DNA of 13,902 nt, taken from contig JACDGO010000020.1 in the NCBI GenBank assembly GCA_013821585.1, positions 1 through 13,902 on the forward strand, read 5' to 3'. This document shows, in pieces, positions 1 through 6,800 of the stretch (position 1 is the first letter of the stretch; the number at the start of each line of letters is the position of its first letter). A program made the translations under genes and the position numbers. This stretch comes from Sphingomonadaceae bacterium. Lineage in GTDB: Bacteria > Pseudomonadota > Alphaproteobacteria > Sphingomonadales > Sphingomonadaceae. The notes under the pieces are model-generated. The model did not search any database and was not told the DNA's origin. It saw only the letters and a list, made by a program, of their open reading frames with translations.

Positions 1-543
1 ACCGACGACGGCGGCGAAGAGCTGATCGAAAAGCTCGTCCACATCAACCGCGTCTCGAAGACGGTGAAGGGCGGCAAGCGCTTCGGCTTTGCGGCCCTCG
101 TCGTCGTCGGCGACGGCAAGGGGCGCGCGGGCTTCGGCCACGGCAAGGCGCGCGAGGTTCCCGAGGCGATCTCGAAGGCGACCGCGGCGGCCAAGAAGAA
201 GATGATCCGCGTTCCGTTGCGCGACGGCCGCACGCTGCATCACGACGGCAACGGCCATTTCGGCGCGGGCCGCGTGACGTTGCGCTCGGCGCCCCAGGGA
301 ACCGGCATCATCGCCGGCGGTCCGATGCGCGCGATCTTCGAAAGCCTGGGCGTCGCCGATGTCGTGACCAAATCGGTCGGCACGTCGAACCCCTATAACA
401 TGATTCGCGCGACCTTCGAGGCCTTGGGCGAGCAGACATCGCCGAAGTCGGTCGCGCAGCGTCGCGGCAAGAAAATCGCCGACCTGCTCGGCCGCGGCGG
501 CTCGCAGGCCGCCGAAGCCGAGGCCGCGGCGGTGGTGGAGTAG
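1..543 (+). CDS. rpsE: 30S ribosomal protein S5 (5' partial)
   Basis: This is the C-terminal 180 residues of ribosomal protein S5, a small-subunit protein that lies near the decoding site and the mRNA entry channel. The reading frame is open from base 1, so the gene begins before the window; the GTG at 64 is an internal valine. The visible part starts with the double-stranded-RNA-binding-like domain ([15 protein letters not shown], then the strand [12 protein letters not shown] and [13 protein letters not shown]) and continues into the second S5 domain ([15 protein letters not shown], then [14 protein letters not shown]). An alanine/glutamate-rich tail of about 15 residues ends the protein. 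The stop lies 4 bases before rpmD, and a GGAG at 537-540 inside the end of this gene can serve as the rpmD ribosome binding site. The family assignment is certain. Confidence 0.98.
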   Translation, partial: TDDGGEELIEKLVHINRVSKTVKGGKRFGFAALVVVGDGKGRAGFGHGKAREVPEAISKATAAAKKKMIRVPLRDGRTLHHDGNGHFGAGRVTLRSAPQGTGIIAGGPMRAIFESLGVADVVTKSVGTSNPYNMIRATFEALGEQTSPKSVAQRRGKKIADLLGRGGSQAAEAEAAAVVE

Positions 544-547
544 GGTC

Positions 548-724
548 ATGGCGAAGATCAAGCTGAAACAGACCGGATCGCCGATCCGTCGCACCGCGGA
601 CCAGCGCGCGACGCTGATCGGCCTCGGGCTCAACAAGATGCACCGGATGTCGGAGCTGGAGGACAGCCCCGAGGTCCAGGGGATGCTCCGCAAGGTGCGG
701 CACATGGTTGAGGTGCAGCGATAG
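548..724 (+). CDS. rpmD: 50S ribosomal protein L30
   Basis: This 58-residue protein is L30 of the large ribosomal subunit, of the usual bacterial size. It starts [15 protein letters not shown] and contains the family pattern of a short first strand, then [12 protein letters not shown], then an acidic stretch, then the C-terminal helix and strand [14 protein letters not shown]. The start is an ATG 4 bases after the rpsE stop, with GGAG at 537-540 upstream. The order rpsE-rpmD-rplO is the standard spc-operon order, which supports the call independently. The next gene, rplO, begins 95 bases later, an unusually long gap for this operon, and the gap is filled by a hairpin repeat. Confidence 0.96.
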   Translation: MAKIKLKQTGSPIRRTADQRATLIGLGLNKMHRMSELEDSPEVQGMLRKVRHMVEVQR

Positions 725-727
725 CCC

Positions 728-780
728 ATGCCAGCGAAAGCTGGCATCTCTGGCGGCGAGAGACCCCAGTTTTCAGGGGT
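728..780. repeat. REP-like bipartite hairpin element between rpmD and rplO
   Basis: Two inverted repeats lie side by side. The first is a perfect 8-bp stem, ATGCCAGC (728-735) and GCTGGCAT (740-747), closed by a GAAA tetraloop. The second is ACCCC (763-767) and GGGGT (776-780) around an 8-base loop and looks like a decayed copy of a longer stem. They are joined by a 15-base linker. From memory, paired hairpins with this kind of core (CAGCGAAAGCTGG) are dispersed through the intergenic regions of sphingomonad genomes, in the manner of REP/BIME elements; I cannot confirm copy number from one window. It would be transcribed inside the ribosomal-protein message, where it could stabilise RNA 3' ends or simply be tolerated. 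It has no T-run, so it is not a canonical Rho-independent terminator. Confidence 0.75.
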
Positions 781-819
781 GACGCTTCATGAGGCGCGAC
801 AAAAGCGAAAGCGAGTGCA

Positions 820-1341
820 ATGAGACTGAACGAGATCAAGGACAACGCCGGCGCCCGCAAGGGCCGGATGCGCGTCGGGCGCGGCATCGGATCGGGCAAG
901 GGCAAGACGAGCGGTCGCGGCCAGAAGGGCCAGACGTCGCGCTCGGGCGTGTCGATCGCCGGCTTCGAAGGCGGGCAGATGCCGCTCCACATGCGGCTGC
1001 CGAAGCGCGGCTTCAACAACATCTTCGCCAAGGACTATGCCGAGGTGAACCTCGGCGCGGTCCAGAAGCTGATCGATACGAAAGCGCTCGATACGAAGGG
1101 CACGATCGACCACGCCGCGCTCAAGGCGGCGGGAATCGCGCGCGGCGGCAAGGACGGCGTGCGCCTGCTTGGCAAGGGCGAGTTCTCGGCCAAGCTAAAG
1201 TTCCTCGTCGCCGGCGTCTCGAAGGGCGCGCGCGAGACGATCGAAAAGGCGGGCGGATCGGTCGAGGTGATCGAGCTGGTCTCGGCCGCCGACAAGGCGA
1301 AGGCCAAGAAGAATTCGGTCAAGAAGCGGAAGAACGCCTGA
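820..1341 (+). CDS. rplO: 50S ribosomal protein L15
   Basis: This 173-residue protein is L15 of the large subunit. The N-terminus [15 protein letters not shown] and the glycine/arginine-rich stretch [16 protein letters not shown] (residues about 19-34) are diagnostic, followed by [20 protein letters not shown]. The C-terminal half has the L15 fold ([13 protein letters not shown]) and ends in a lysine-rich tail, making it about 30 residues longer than the E. coli protein; longer tails are common in alphaproteobacteria. The start is set by the family-typical N-terminus; the upstream Shine-Dalgarno is weak (GCGAG). A longer overlapping reading frame from 789 is an out-of-frame shadow. It sits between rpmD and secY in normal spc-operon order. 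Confidence 0.97.
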   Translation: MRLNEIKDNAGARKGRMRVGRGIGSGKGKTSGRGQKGQTSRSGVSIAGFEGGQMPLHMRLPKRGFNNIFAKDYAEVNLGAVQKLIDTKALDTKGTIDHAALKAAGIARGGKDGVRLLGKGEFSAKLKFLVAGVSKGARETIEKAGGSVEVIELVSAADKAKAKKNSVKKRKNA

Positions 1342-1349
1342 CCGCGAGG

Positions 1350-1378
1350 TTAGACAAGCGCTTGCCCCGCCCTATATG
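1350..1378 (+). promoter_or_regulatory. Candidate sigma-70 promoter for secY-adk
   Basis: TTAGAC (1350-1355) and TATATG (1373-1378) are separated by exactly 17 bases, which fits a housekeeping promoter. Transcription would start near 1385, about 25 bases before the secY ATG at 1410, and the secY Shine-Dalgarno AGGAACG (1394-1400) would be inside the leader. The spacer contains the perfect palindrome CAAGCGCTTG (1355-1364), which recurs at 6680-6689. A promoter here would let secY and adk be expressed separately from the ribosomal proteins. This is a consensus match by eye with no experimental support. Confidence 0.5.
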
Positions 1379-1409
1379 ACGCCGGGCATCCTCAGGAACG
1401 AACGCACCC

Positions 1410-2780
1410 ATGGCATCCGCAGCCGATAGTCTGGCGACCAACATCAGCCTGTCGAAATTCGCGCAGGCGACCGACCTTAAGAAGCGGCTGTGGTTCACGC
1501 TCGGCGCGCTGATCGTGTTCCGCTTCCTCAGCCATGTGCCGCTGCCGGGGATCGATCCGCGCGCGCTCGCGACGCTCTACGCGACGACTAACGGCGGCGT
1601 GCTCGACTTCTTCAACAATTTCTCGGGCGGCGCGCTTCAGCGCATGAGCCTGATCGCCCTGGGCGTGATGCCCTACATCACCGCGTCGATCGTCGTTCAG
1701 CTCGCGACGTCGCTGTCGCCGCAACTCGCGGCGATCAAGAAGGAAGGTGAGAGCGGGCGCAAGCGCCTCAACCAGTATACGCGCTACGGCACCGTCTTCC
1801 TGACAGCGATCCAGGGCTATTTCATCGCCGTCGGACTCGAGAACTGGGGCGCCCAGCAAGGCATCTCGGCGGTCGTCGAGCCGGGCATGGTGTTCCGCGT
1901 CGCCTGCGTTGTCTCGCTGATCGGCGGCACGATGTTCCTGATGTGGCTCGGCGAGCAGATCACCAGCCGCGGCATCGGCAACGGCGTCTCGCTGATCATC
2001 ATGGCCGGGATCGTCTCGCGCTTGCCCATCGCGCTCGGCAATCTGTTCGAGGGCGGGCGGACCGGCGCGATGTCGCCGTTCATCATCCTCGCGATCACGG
2101 CGGTGGTCTTCGGGCTGATCGCGTTCATCTGCTTCATGGAACGCGCCCAGCGGCGCGTGCTCATCCAATATCCAAAGCGACAAACGCAACGCGGGCTGAT
2201 GCAGGGCGACAAGAGCTTCCTGCCCTTGAAGATCAACACCTCGGGCGTGATCCCGCCGATCTTCGCTTCGTCGCTCTTGCTGATGCCGCTGACGATCGCG
2301 CAGTTCGCGGGGCAGCGTGTCGCGGGCGAAAGCCGCTGGGGCGACTTCGTCCTGACGGTCACGACCGCGCTCCAGCACGGCTCGCCGCTCTACATCGGCC
2401 TCTATGCGGGCGGGATCATCTTCTTCGCCTTCTTCTACACGGCCGTCGTGTTCAATCCGGAAGAGACCGCCGAGAATCTTAAGCGCTACGGCGGCTTCAT
2501 TCCCGGCATCCGTCCGGGCAAGAACACCGAGACCTATCTCGATTATGTGCTGACGCGCATCACCGTGATCGGCGCGGCCTATCTGACCCTGATCTGCCTT
2601 GTTCCCGAATTCGCGGCGGCGCAGTTCGGGCTTACCTCGCTGACGCTCGGCGGCACCAGCCTGCTCATCGTTGTCAACGTGACGATGGATACGGTCACAC
2701 AGATCCAGAGCCACCTGCTCGCGCATCAATACGGCGATCTCATCAAGAAGGCGAAGCTTAAGGGCGCGCGCCTCAGGTGA
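1410..2780 (+). CDS. secY: Protein translocase subunit SecY
   Basis: SecY (456 residues) is the channel-forming subunit of the SecYEG translocon in the inner membrane, which passes unfolded preproteins driven by SecA and inserts membrane proteins with the ribosome. The sequence shows about ten hydrophobic segments in the SecY arrangement: the first after LKKRLWFTLGALIVFRFLSH, and the plug region FNNFSGGALQRMSLIALGVMP. The large cytoplasmic loop has VLIQYPKRQ and is followed by FLPLKINTSGVIPPIFASS. The fifth cytoplasmic loop holds GGFIPGIRPGKNTE (residues about 360-373), whose arginine (about 368) corresponds to the conserved SecA-contact arginine. ATG 1410 is preceded by AGGAACG at 9-base spacing. 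The stop overlaps the adk start. Length and motifs are normal. Confidence 0.98.
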   Translation: MASAADSLATNISLSKFAQATDLKKRLWFTLGALIVFRFLSHVPLPGIDPRALATLYATTNGGVLDFFNNFSGGALQRMSLIALGVMPYITASIVVQLATSLSPQLAAIKKEGESGRKRLNQYTRYGTVFLTAIQGYFIAVGLENWGAQQGISAVVEPGMVFRVACVVSLIGGTMFLMWLGEQITSRGIGNGVSLIIMAGIVSRLPIALGNLFEGGRTGAMSPFIILAITAVVFGLIAFICFMERAQRRVLIQYPKRQTQRGLMQGDKSFLPLKINTSGVIPPIFASSLLLMPLTIAQFAGQRVAGESRWGDFVLTVTTALQHGSPLYIGLYAGGIIFFAFFYTAVVFNPEETAENLKRYGGFIPGIRPGKNTETYLDYVLTRITVIGAAYLTLICLVPEFAAAQFGLTSLTLGGTSLLIVVNVTMDTVTQIQSHLLAHQYGDLIKKAKLKGARLR

Positions 2781-3427
2781 ACATCATTCTGCTGGGACCG
2801 CCGGGGGCGGGGAAGGGAACGCAGGCGGCGCGGCTCGTCGAGGAGCGCGGCATGGCCCAACTCTCGACCGGCGACATGCTGCGCGCCGCGGTAAAGGCGG
2901 GAACGCCGGTGGGCATCAAGGCCAAGGCGATCATGGACGCGGGCGAACTCGTCTCCGACGAGATCGTCGACGGGCTGATCGGCGACAAGCTCGACGCGAT
3001 GGACGCGGGGCAGGGCGCTATCTTCGACGGCTATCCGCGCACCGCGGCGCAAGCGGCGTCGCTCGACACGATTCTGGGCAAGCGCGGGCGTAAGCTCGAC
3101 TGTGTGATCGAGCTCGAGGTGGACGAGGACGCGCTGATCGACCGGATCACCGGCCGCTTCACCTGCGTGAAATGCGGCGAGGGCTATCACGACCGTTACA
3201 AGCTGCCCAAGGTCGCCGGCGTGTGCGACGTCTGCGGATCGACCGAGTTCAGGCGCCGCCCCGACGACAATGCCGAGACGGTCAGGACGCGGATGGCCGA
3301 ATATCGCGCCAAGACCGAGCCGATCCTGCCGATCTACCGGGCGCGCGGGCTGCTCAGGCCCATCGACGGCATGGCCGACATTGGCCGCGTCTCCGAAGCG
3401 ATCGAGGCGATCTTAGGACGGAGTTAA
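2777..3427 (+). CDS. adk: Adenylate kinase, zinc-binding long-LID type
   Basis: Adenylate kinase (216 residues) catalyses ATP + AMP = 2 ADP in the cytoplasm and sets the adenylate energy charge. The P-loop GPPGAGKGT is at residues 7-15, the AMP-binding STGDMLR at 30-36, FDGYPRT at 83-89, and the arginine-rich RRRPDDN just after the LID. The LID domain (about 127-160) contains four cysteines, C130, C133, C150 and C153, spaced CxxC...CxxC, which form the structural zinc site known from Gram-positive and some other adenylate kinases. The start is a GTG whose last two bases are the first two of the secY TGA stop (GTGA overlap), so translation is probably coupled to secY. The N-terminus begins exactly at the family start, which settles the choice. 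Confidence 0.97.
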   Translation: MNIILLGPPGAGKGTQAARLVEERGMAQLSTGDMLRAAVKAGTPVGIKAKAIMDAGELVSDEIVDGLIGDKLDAMDAGQGAIFDGYPRTAAQAASLDTILGKRGRKLDCVIELEVDEDALIDRITGRFTCVKCGEGYHDRYKLPKVAGVCDVCGSTEFRRRPDDNAETVRTRMAEYRAKTEPILPIYRARGLLRPIDGMADIGRVSEAIEAILGRS

Positions 3428-3434
3428 AGCCGTT

Positions 3435-3446
3435 CCCCTACAGGGG
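3435..3446 (+). promoter_or_regulatory. Short inverted repeat that can sequester the acyltransferase Shine-Dalgarno
   Basis: CCCCT (3435-3439) and AGGGG (3442-3446) are complementary and sit directly before the ATG at 3452. The AGGGGAG in the right arm is also the only good ribosome binding site for that gene. In RNA a 4-bp stem with a TACA loop would be realistic. Base pairing could dampen initiation, or the symmetry may be chance given the short length. Confidence 0.3.
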
Positions 3447-3451
3447 AGCGC

Positions 3452-4504
3452 ATGGCCGGGACCAAGGCGGAATCGTCGCGCGGACGCGTGGCGGAGCTCG
3501 ACGCGCTGCGCGGGCTGGCGGCGCTCGCCGTCGCGCTGTTCCACCTGACATCCTACATCCACGTCAAGGTGCCGGGAACGCCACCCGCGCCGCTCAATTT
3601 CGCCTACGGCTATTTCGGCGTCCAGCTGTTCTTCGCGATCTCCGGCTTCGTCATCCTGATGACGCTGCAGGGGACGGCGCGCGCGGCGGATTTCGTGCGC
3701 GGGCGCTTCCTGAGGCTGTTCCCGCTCTATTGGATCGCGATGGCGATCACCGCTACGGTGGTGGCGGCAATCGGTCCTACCGGGCTGGCTGTCGCCCGCA
3801 CGGCGGTCGCGCCCAATATCCTGATGATCCAGTTCTTCTTCAACATCGAGAGCATCGACGGCTCCTATTGGTCGCTGTGCGTCGAACTCGCCTTCTATGC
3901 GTGGATGCTTGCTTTCTGGCGGCTGCGGCTGCTCGATCGCATCGAATCGGTCGCGATCGTCTGGCTCGCCTTCAACGCACTCTGGGCGCTCGGCATCGAT
4001 CTGCCGCGGCCGCTCGAAGTTTTGCTGATTCGCGATCAGCTCCCGTGGTTCGCGCTCGGCATCGCCGCCTATCGCGTGCGCGCCGGACAGCGGCAGTGGT
4101 TCGAGCAGCTTCCGCTCGTCGCGGTCGCGTTCGCGACGGTCGTGCTCGTCGACGAAGCCGTCACCACCGCCGTTTTCGTCGCGCTGGCGGCCGCGATGGC
4201 GGCGGTCGCGGCCGGGCGGATGGACCGGCTGGCGGTCGCGCCGCTGCTTTGGCTCGGCGCGATCTCCTATCCGCTCTACCTTGTCCATCAATACATCGGC
4301 TATTCGGTGATCGGGCGCATGGAGGCGCTTGGCATGCCTGCGGGTGTGGCGACCTTGGCGGCGCTGGTTGCCGCGATCGCGCTCGCGGCGGTGCTGCATC
4401 ACCGAATCGAGCTCCCGCTCGGGCGCGTCCGGCGAGGGCTTGCGCGACCCCGCGCGGGCGCTAACGTCGTGACGCTGACGGCCTCGACTCAGAAGGCCGC
4501 ATGA
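3452..4504 (+). CDS. Membrane acyltransferase, family 3 (OafA/YrhL type)
   Basis: This 350-residue protein belongs to the acyltransferase-3 family: multi-pass inner-membrane enzymes that move acetyl or other acyl groups onto sugars of O-antigen, exopolysaccharide or other envelope glycans. The signature begins near the N-terminus (ELDALRGLAALAVALFH, with the conserved RG at 20-21 and candidate catalytic H31). It continues with YFGVQLFFAISGFVILM (54-70), then FLRLFPLYW (86-94) and SLCVELAFY near residue 143. Some ten hydrophobic segments follow. It lacks a C-terminal SGNH domain, so it is the stand-alone type. The ATG has AGGGGAG just upstream and lies 24 bases after adk. The acyl donor and acceptor cannot be told from sequence, and neither neighbour points to a polysaccharide cluster. 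Confidence 0.88.
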   Translation: MAGTKAESSRGRVAELDALRGLAALAVALFHLTSYIHVKVPGTPPAPLNFAYGYFGVQLFFAISGFVILMTLQGTARAADFVRGRFLRLFPLYWIAMAITATVVAAIGPTGLAVARTAVAPNILMIQFFFNIESIDGSYWSLCVELAFYAWMLAFWRLRLLDRIESVAIVWLAFNALWALGIDLPRPLEVLLIRDQLPWFALGIAAYRVRAGQRQWFEQLPLVAVAFATVVLVDEAVTTAVFVALAAAMAAVAAGRMDRLAVAPLLWLGAISYPLYLVHQYIGYSVIGRMEALGMPAGVATLAALVAAIALAAVLHHRIELPLGRVRRGLARPRAGANVVTLTASTQKAA

Positions 4505-4528
4505 CGGGTCATTCTCGCAATCGTCTCC

Positions 4529-4534
4529 GGGGGA
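4529..4534 (+). promoter_or_regulatory. Ribosome binding site deciding the gdhA start
   Basis: GGGGGA lies 5 bases before the ATG at 4540. This favours 4540 over the in-frame ATG at 4501, which overlaps the acyltransferase stop and would add 13 residues not seen in the glutamate dehydrogenase family. Confidence 0.6.
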
Positions 4535-4539
4535 TACCG

Positions 4540-5895
4540 ATGGCTGTTACCGATCATGTCGACCTCAACACTTTCGTCGAGGGCGTGAAGAAGCGCAATC
4601 CGGGCCAGCCCGAGTTCGTCCAGGCGGTGACCGAGGTCGCCGAGGACATCTTCGACTTCATCGAGGACAAGGAAGCCTATCACTCGCAGCAGATCCTCAG
4701 GCGAATCGCCGAGCCCGACCGCGTCATGTCGTTCCGCGTGTGCTGGGAGGACGATCAGGGCAACGTCCGCGTCAACCGCGGCTGGCGCGTGCAGAACAAC
4801 AACGCGATTGGCCCGTACAAGGGCGGCATCCGCTTCCACCCGAGCGTCACCGAAAGCGTGCTCAAATTCCTCGCGTTCGAGCAGACCTTCAAGAATGCGT
4901 TGACCGGCCTTCCCATGGGCGGCGGCAAGGGCGGCGCGACGTTCAATCCCAAGGGCAAGAGCGACCGCGAGGTGATGCGCTTCTGCCAGAGCTTCATGAC
5001 CGAGCTCTATCGTCACATCGGCGCGGACGTGGACGTGCCTGCGGGCGACATCGGCGTCGGTGCGCGCGAGATCGGCTATATGTTCGGTCAGTACAAGCGC
5101 ATCACCAACGAATGGACCGGCGTGCTGACCGGCAAGGGTATCGAATATGGCGGCTCGCTGATCCGGACCGAGGCGACCGGCTATGGCGCGACCTATTTCC
5201 TCGCCAACATGCTCAAGACAAAGGACCAGGATCTGGTCGGCAAGACCGCGGTCATCTCAGGCTCGGGCAACGTCGCGACGCACGCGGCGGAAAAGGTGAC
5301 GCAGCTCGGCGGCAAGGTGCTGACGCTCAGCGACAGCGAAGGTTTCATCCAAGATCCCAACGGCATCAGCCAGGAAAAGATCGACTGGGTAAAGACGCAC
5401 AAGACCAAGCGCCGGGGGCGCATTTCCGAATATGTGAAGGAATTCACCGGCGCGCGCTTCACCGCGGGCAAGACGCCGTGGGGTGTGACGTGCGATGTCG
5501 CCATGCCGTGCGCGACGCAGAACGAGCTGACCGGCGAGGACGCCAAAACGCTGATCGCGAACGGCTGCATGGCCGTGAGCGAGGGCGCGAACATGCCGAC
5601 GACGCTCGAGGGCGTGCATGTCTTCAAGAAGGCGAAAATCCTGTTCGCGCCGGGCAAGGCGGCGAACGCGGGCGGTGTGGCGGTCTCCGGGCTGGAGATG
5701 AGCCAGAATTCAGCGCGCATCTCGTGGAAGGAAGCCGAGCTTCAGCAACTGCTGCTCGACATCATGGAAGGCATCCACGCCCGCTGCGTCGAATACGGGC
5801 AGCAGGGCGGCGGCTATTGCGATTATGTGAAGGGCGCGAACATCGCCGGCTTCAAGAAAGTCGCCGACGCGATGCTGGCGTTCGGGGTGGTCTGA
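4540..5895 (+). CDS. gdhA: NADP-specific glutamate dehydrogenase
   Basis: This 451-residue enzyme interconverts 2-oxoglutarate plus ammonium with glutamate and is a main route of ammonium assimilation when nitrogen is plentiful. It has the length of the small hexameric bacterial GdhA. Residues 89-101 (AIGPYKGGIRFHP) carry the substrate lysine K94. PMGGGKGG (125-132) carries the catalytic lysine K130. PAGDIGVG (167-174) carries the catalytic aspartate D170. The second domain starts near 200 with a Rossmann fold: AVISGSGNVA (237-246) holds the dinucleotide glycines, and the following strand ends SDSEGF (264-269), with serine rather than an acidic residue after D265, the pattern of NADP-dependent members. 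The coenzyme call is inferred from this. It lies 35 bases after the acyltransferase and is convergent with the next gene, 21 bases between stops. Confidence 0.96.
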   Translation: MAVTDHVDLNTFVEGVKKRNPGQPEFVQAVTEVAEDIFDFIEDKEAYHSQQILRRIAEPDRVMSFRVCWEDDQGNVRVNRGWRVQNNNAIGPYKGGIRFHPSVTESVLKFLAFEQTFKNALTGLPMGGGKGGATFNPKGKSDREVMRFCQSFMTELYRHIGADVDVPAGDIGVGAREIGYMFGQYKRITNEWTGVLTGKGIEYGGSLIRTEATGYGATYFLANMLKTKDQDLVGKTAVISGSGNVATHAAEKVTQLGGKVLTLSDSEGFIQDPNGISQEKIDWVKTHKTKRRGRISEYVKEFTGARFTAGKTPWGVTCDVAMPCATQNELTGEDAKTLIANGCMAVSEGANMPTTLEGVHVFKKAKILFAPGKAANAGGVAVSGLEMSQNSARISWKEAELQQLLLDIMEGIHARCVEYGQQGGGYCDYVKGANIAGFKKVADAMLAFGVV

Positions 5896-5916
5896 GGCGG
5901 GAGTCGACTGCCGCTT

Positions 5917-6603
5917 CTAAGCAACCGCCGCCAGCGCGCGCCGCCGCCGGAGCGCGACGCCGGCCATGCCGAAGCCCGCGATCATCATCGCCCAGCTTGC
6001 CGGTTCCGGCACGGCGGTGATGAAAATCTGGCTCTGGTTGTTCGGCGCGTAAAGCAGATTCACCGCCTTGCCGGAGGCCGGCTGCCATGTGCCGAGCATC
6101 GAAAGATAGCTGTTGGCGGTCGAGCGAGCGAAGCTGCTGTCGCCGCCGGTTACCGAGAAAATGCCGGCGTTGACATCGTAAGTCGGGCCGGTTTCGAACG
6201 CGATCTCCCAGACCGCGAGCTGGATCGCCGCCGAGGTGTCGGCGCTCGATGCGGTCGTGTTCGTCAGGAGCGTCAGCAATTGGCCGCGCTTGCCGGGGTC
6301 CGTGACAAGCTGCGAGAGGGGCGTGATCGTATAGGTGGAGGGGATCGACAGCGCGTGGAAGATGTCGATACAATAAGTGAAGAACGTCGCCGAACTGCTT
6401 GTCGTCAGGTTGGTCCCGGTCAGCTCGAATTCGCCGATCCCGACGCTCGCGCCGTTGAACGGGCTTGCCGCGTCGTGGATTATTCCCGTGTCGGAACTCG
6501 ACGCGAAGCTCTCGCTGTTGATCTGGATCGTCGTCGCGGCCTGCGCCGCCATCGGCAGCGCGATCGCCGCCGCCACCAAAGCCGCTCGTATCATTCGCTT
6601 CAT
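5917..6603 (-). CDS. Secreted PEPxxWA-CTERM sorting protein, possible Cys-Gln thioester domain
   Basis: This 228-residue protein has a Sec signal peptide (MKRMIRAALVAAAIALPMAAQA, probable cleavage after AQA near residue 22) and a C-terminal PEPxxWA sorting tail. The tail is VPEPASWAMMIAGFGMAG (198-215) followed by ALRRRR, the short hydrophobic anchor plus basic stop recognised by exosortase systems of sphingomonads. The body (about 175 residues) is rich in serine and threonine. It contains FFTYCIDIFHAL (74-85) and AIQLAVWEI (126-134). C78 is the only cysteine, and Q128 sits in an IQxxVW pattern. These resemble the two motifs that form the internal thioester of Gram-positive adhesin domains. 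AGGGGCG (6617-6611) lies 7 bases before the start. No exosortase gene is in the window. Being exported and sorted is well supported; the thioester is a hypothesis, and the molecular role is unknown. Confidence 0.88.
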   Translation of the reverse strand: MKRMIRAALVAAAIALPMAAQAATTIQINSESFASSSDTGIIHDAASPFNGASVGIGEFELTGTNLTTSSSATFFTYCIDIFHALSIPSTYTITPLSQLVTDPGKRGQLLTLLTNTTASSADTSAAIQLAVWEIAFETGPTYDVNAGIFSVTGGDSSFARSTANSYLSMLGTWQPASGKAVNLLYAPNNQSQIFITAVPEPASWAMMIAGFGMAGVALRRRRALAAVA

Positions 6604-6800
6604 ATCGACTCGCCCCTAAATTCGTTGCGGCTGACATGGCCGATACGGGCGTTCGAGTCTCGATAATAGATCGTTAACGCAAGCGCTTGGACTGACCGTG
6701 CCGTTTCGGCACGAAAGGCCGCTGGTGCCCGAAGGCTTTGCGGAGCGCCAAGAGCCTAGCGGGTGCGGCAACAACCGGCGGGTTGCGAGTCGTTCTCGTG
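6604..6800. other. Divergent intergenic region between PEP-CTERM and DUF899 genes
   Basis: This roughly 200-base stretch is the longest gene-free DNA in the window and should hold the promoters of both flanking genes. It contains the stacked palindromes described separately (6672-6713) and is locally AT-richer around 6660-6680. On the minus strand there is a TATTAT (6668-6663) that could be a -10 for the PEP-CTERM gene, but no acceptable -35 sits at 16-18 bases. On the plus strand I see no clear promoter before the DUF899 gene. No small reading frame with a good ribosome binding site is apparent. Confidence 0.6.
6672..6713. promoter_or_regulatory. Cluster of three palindromes, candidate operator
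   Basis: Three perfect palindromes follow each other: CGTTAACG (6672-6679), immediately CAAGCGCTTG (6680-6689), and after 7 bases a 7-bp stem CGTGCCG (6697-6703) / CGGCACG (6707-6713) around TTT. The centre of the second, AAGCGCTT, fits the AAnCGnTT core of LacI/PurR-family operators, and the same decamer occurs in the putative secY promoter. The third could form an RNA hairpin, but there is no following T-run for a terminator. Location in a divergent region suits a regulatory site; function is inferred only. Confidence 0.35.

Noticed and set aside
789..1379. Plus-strand frame overlapping rplO in another phase
   Set aside because: Arginine-rich translation without homology; rplO in the +1 phase has full L15 motifs.
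1392..2729. Long minus-strand open frame opposite secY
   Set aside because: It is composed of arginine, aspartate and histidine-rich sequence with no domain, lies wholly antisense to secY, and is expected from GC-rich codon use.
4501..4539. Upstream ATG start for gdhA overlapping the acyltransferase stop
   Set aside because: It would add 13 unconserved residues, and the better ribosome binding site GGGGGA stands before ATG 4540. An ATGA overlap remains a minor possibility.
5897..5914. Possible bidirectional terminator between gdhA and the PEP-CTERM gene
   Set aside because: GCGG/CCGC pair around an imperfect self-complementary core, followed only by TTCT. The stem is too short and there is no T-run, so it is not called.
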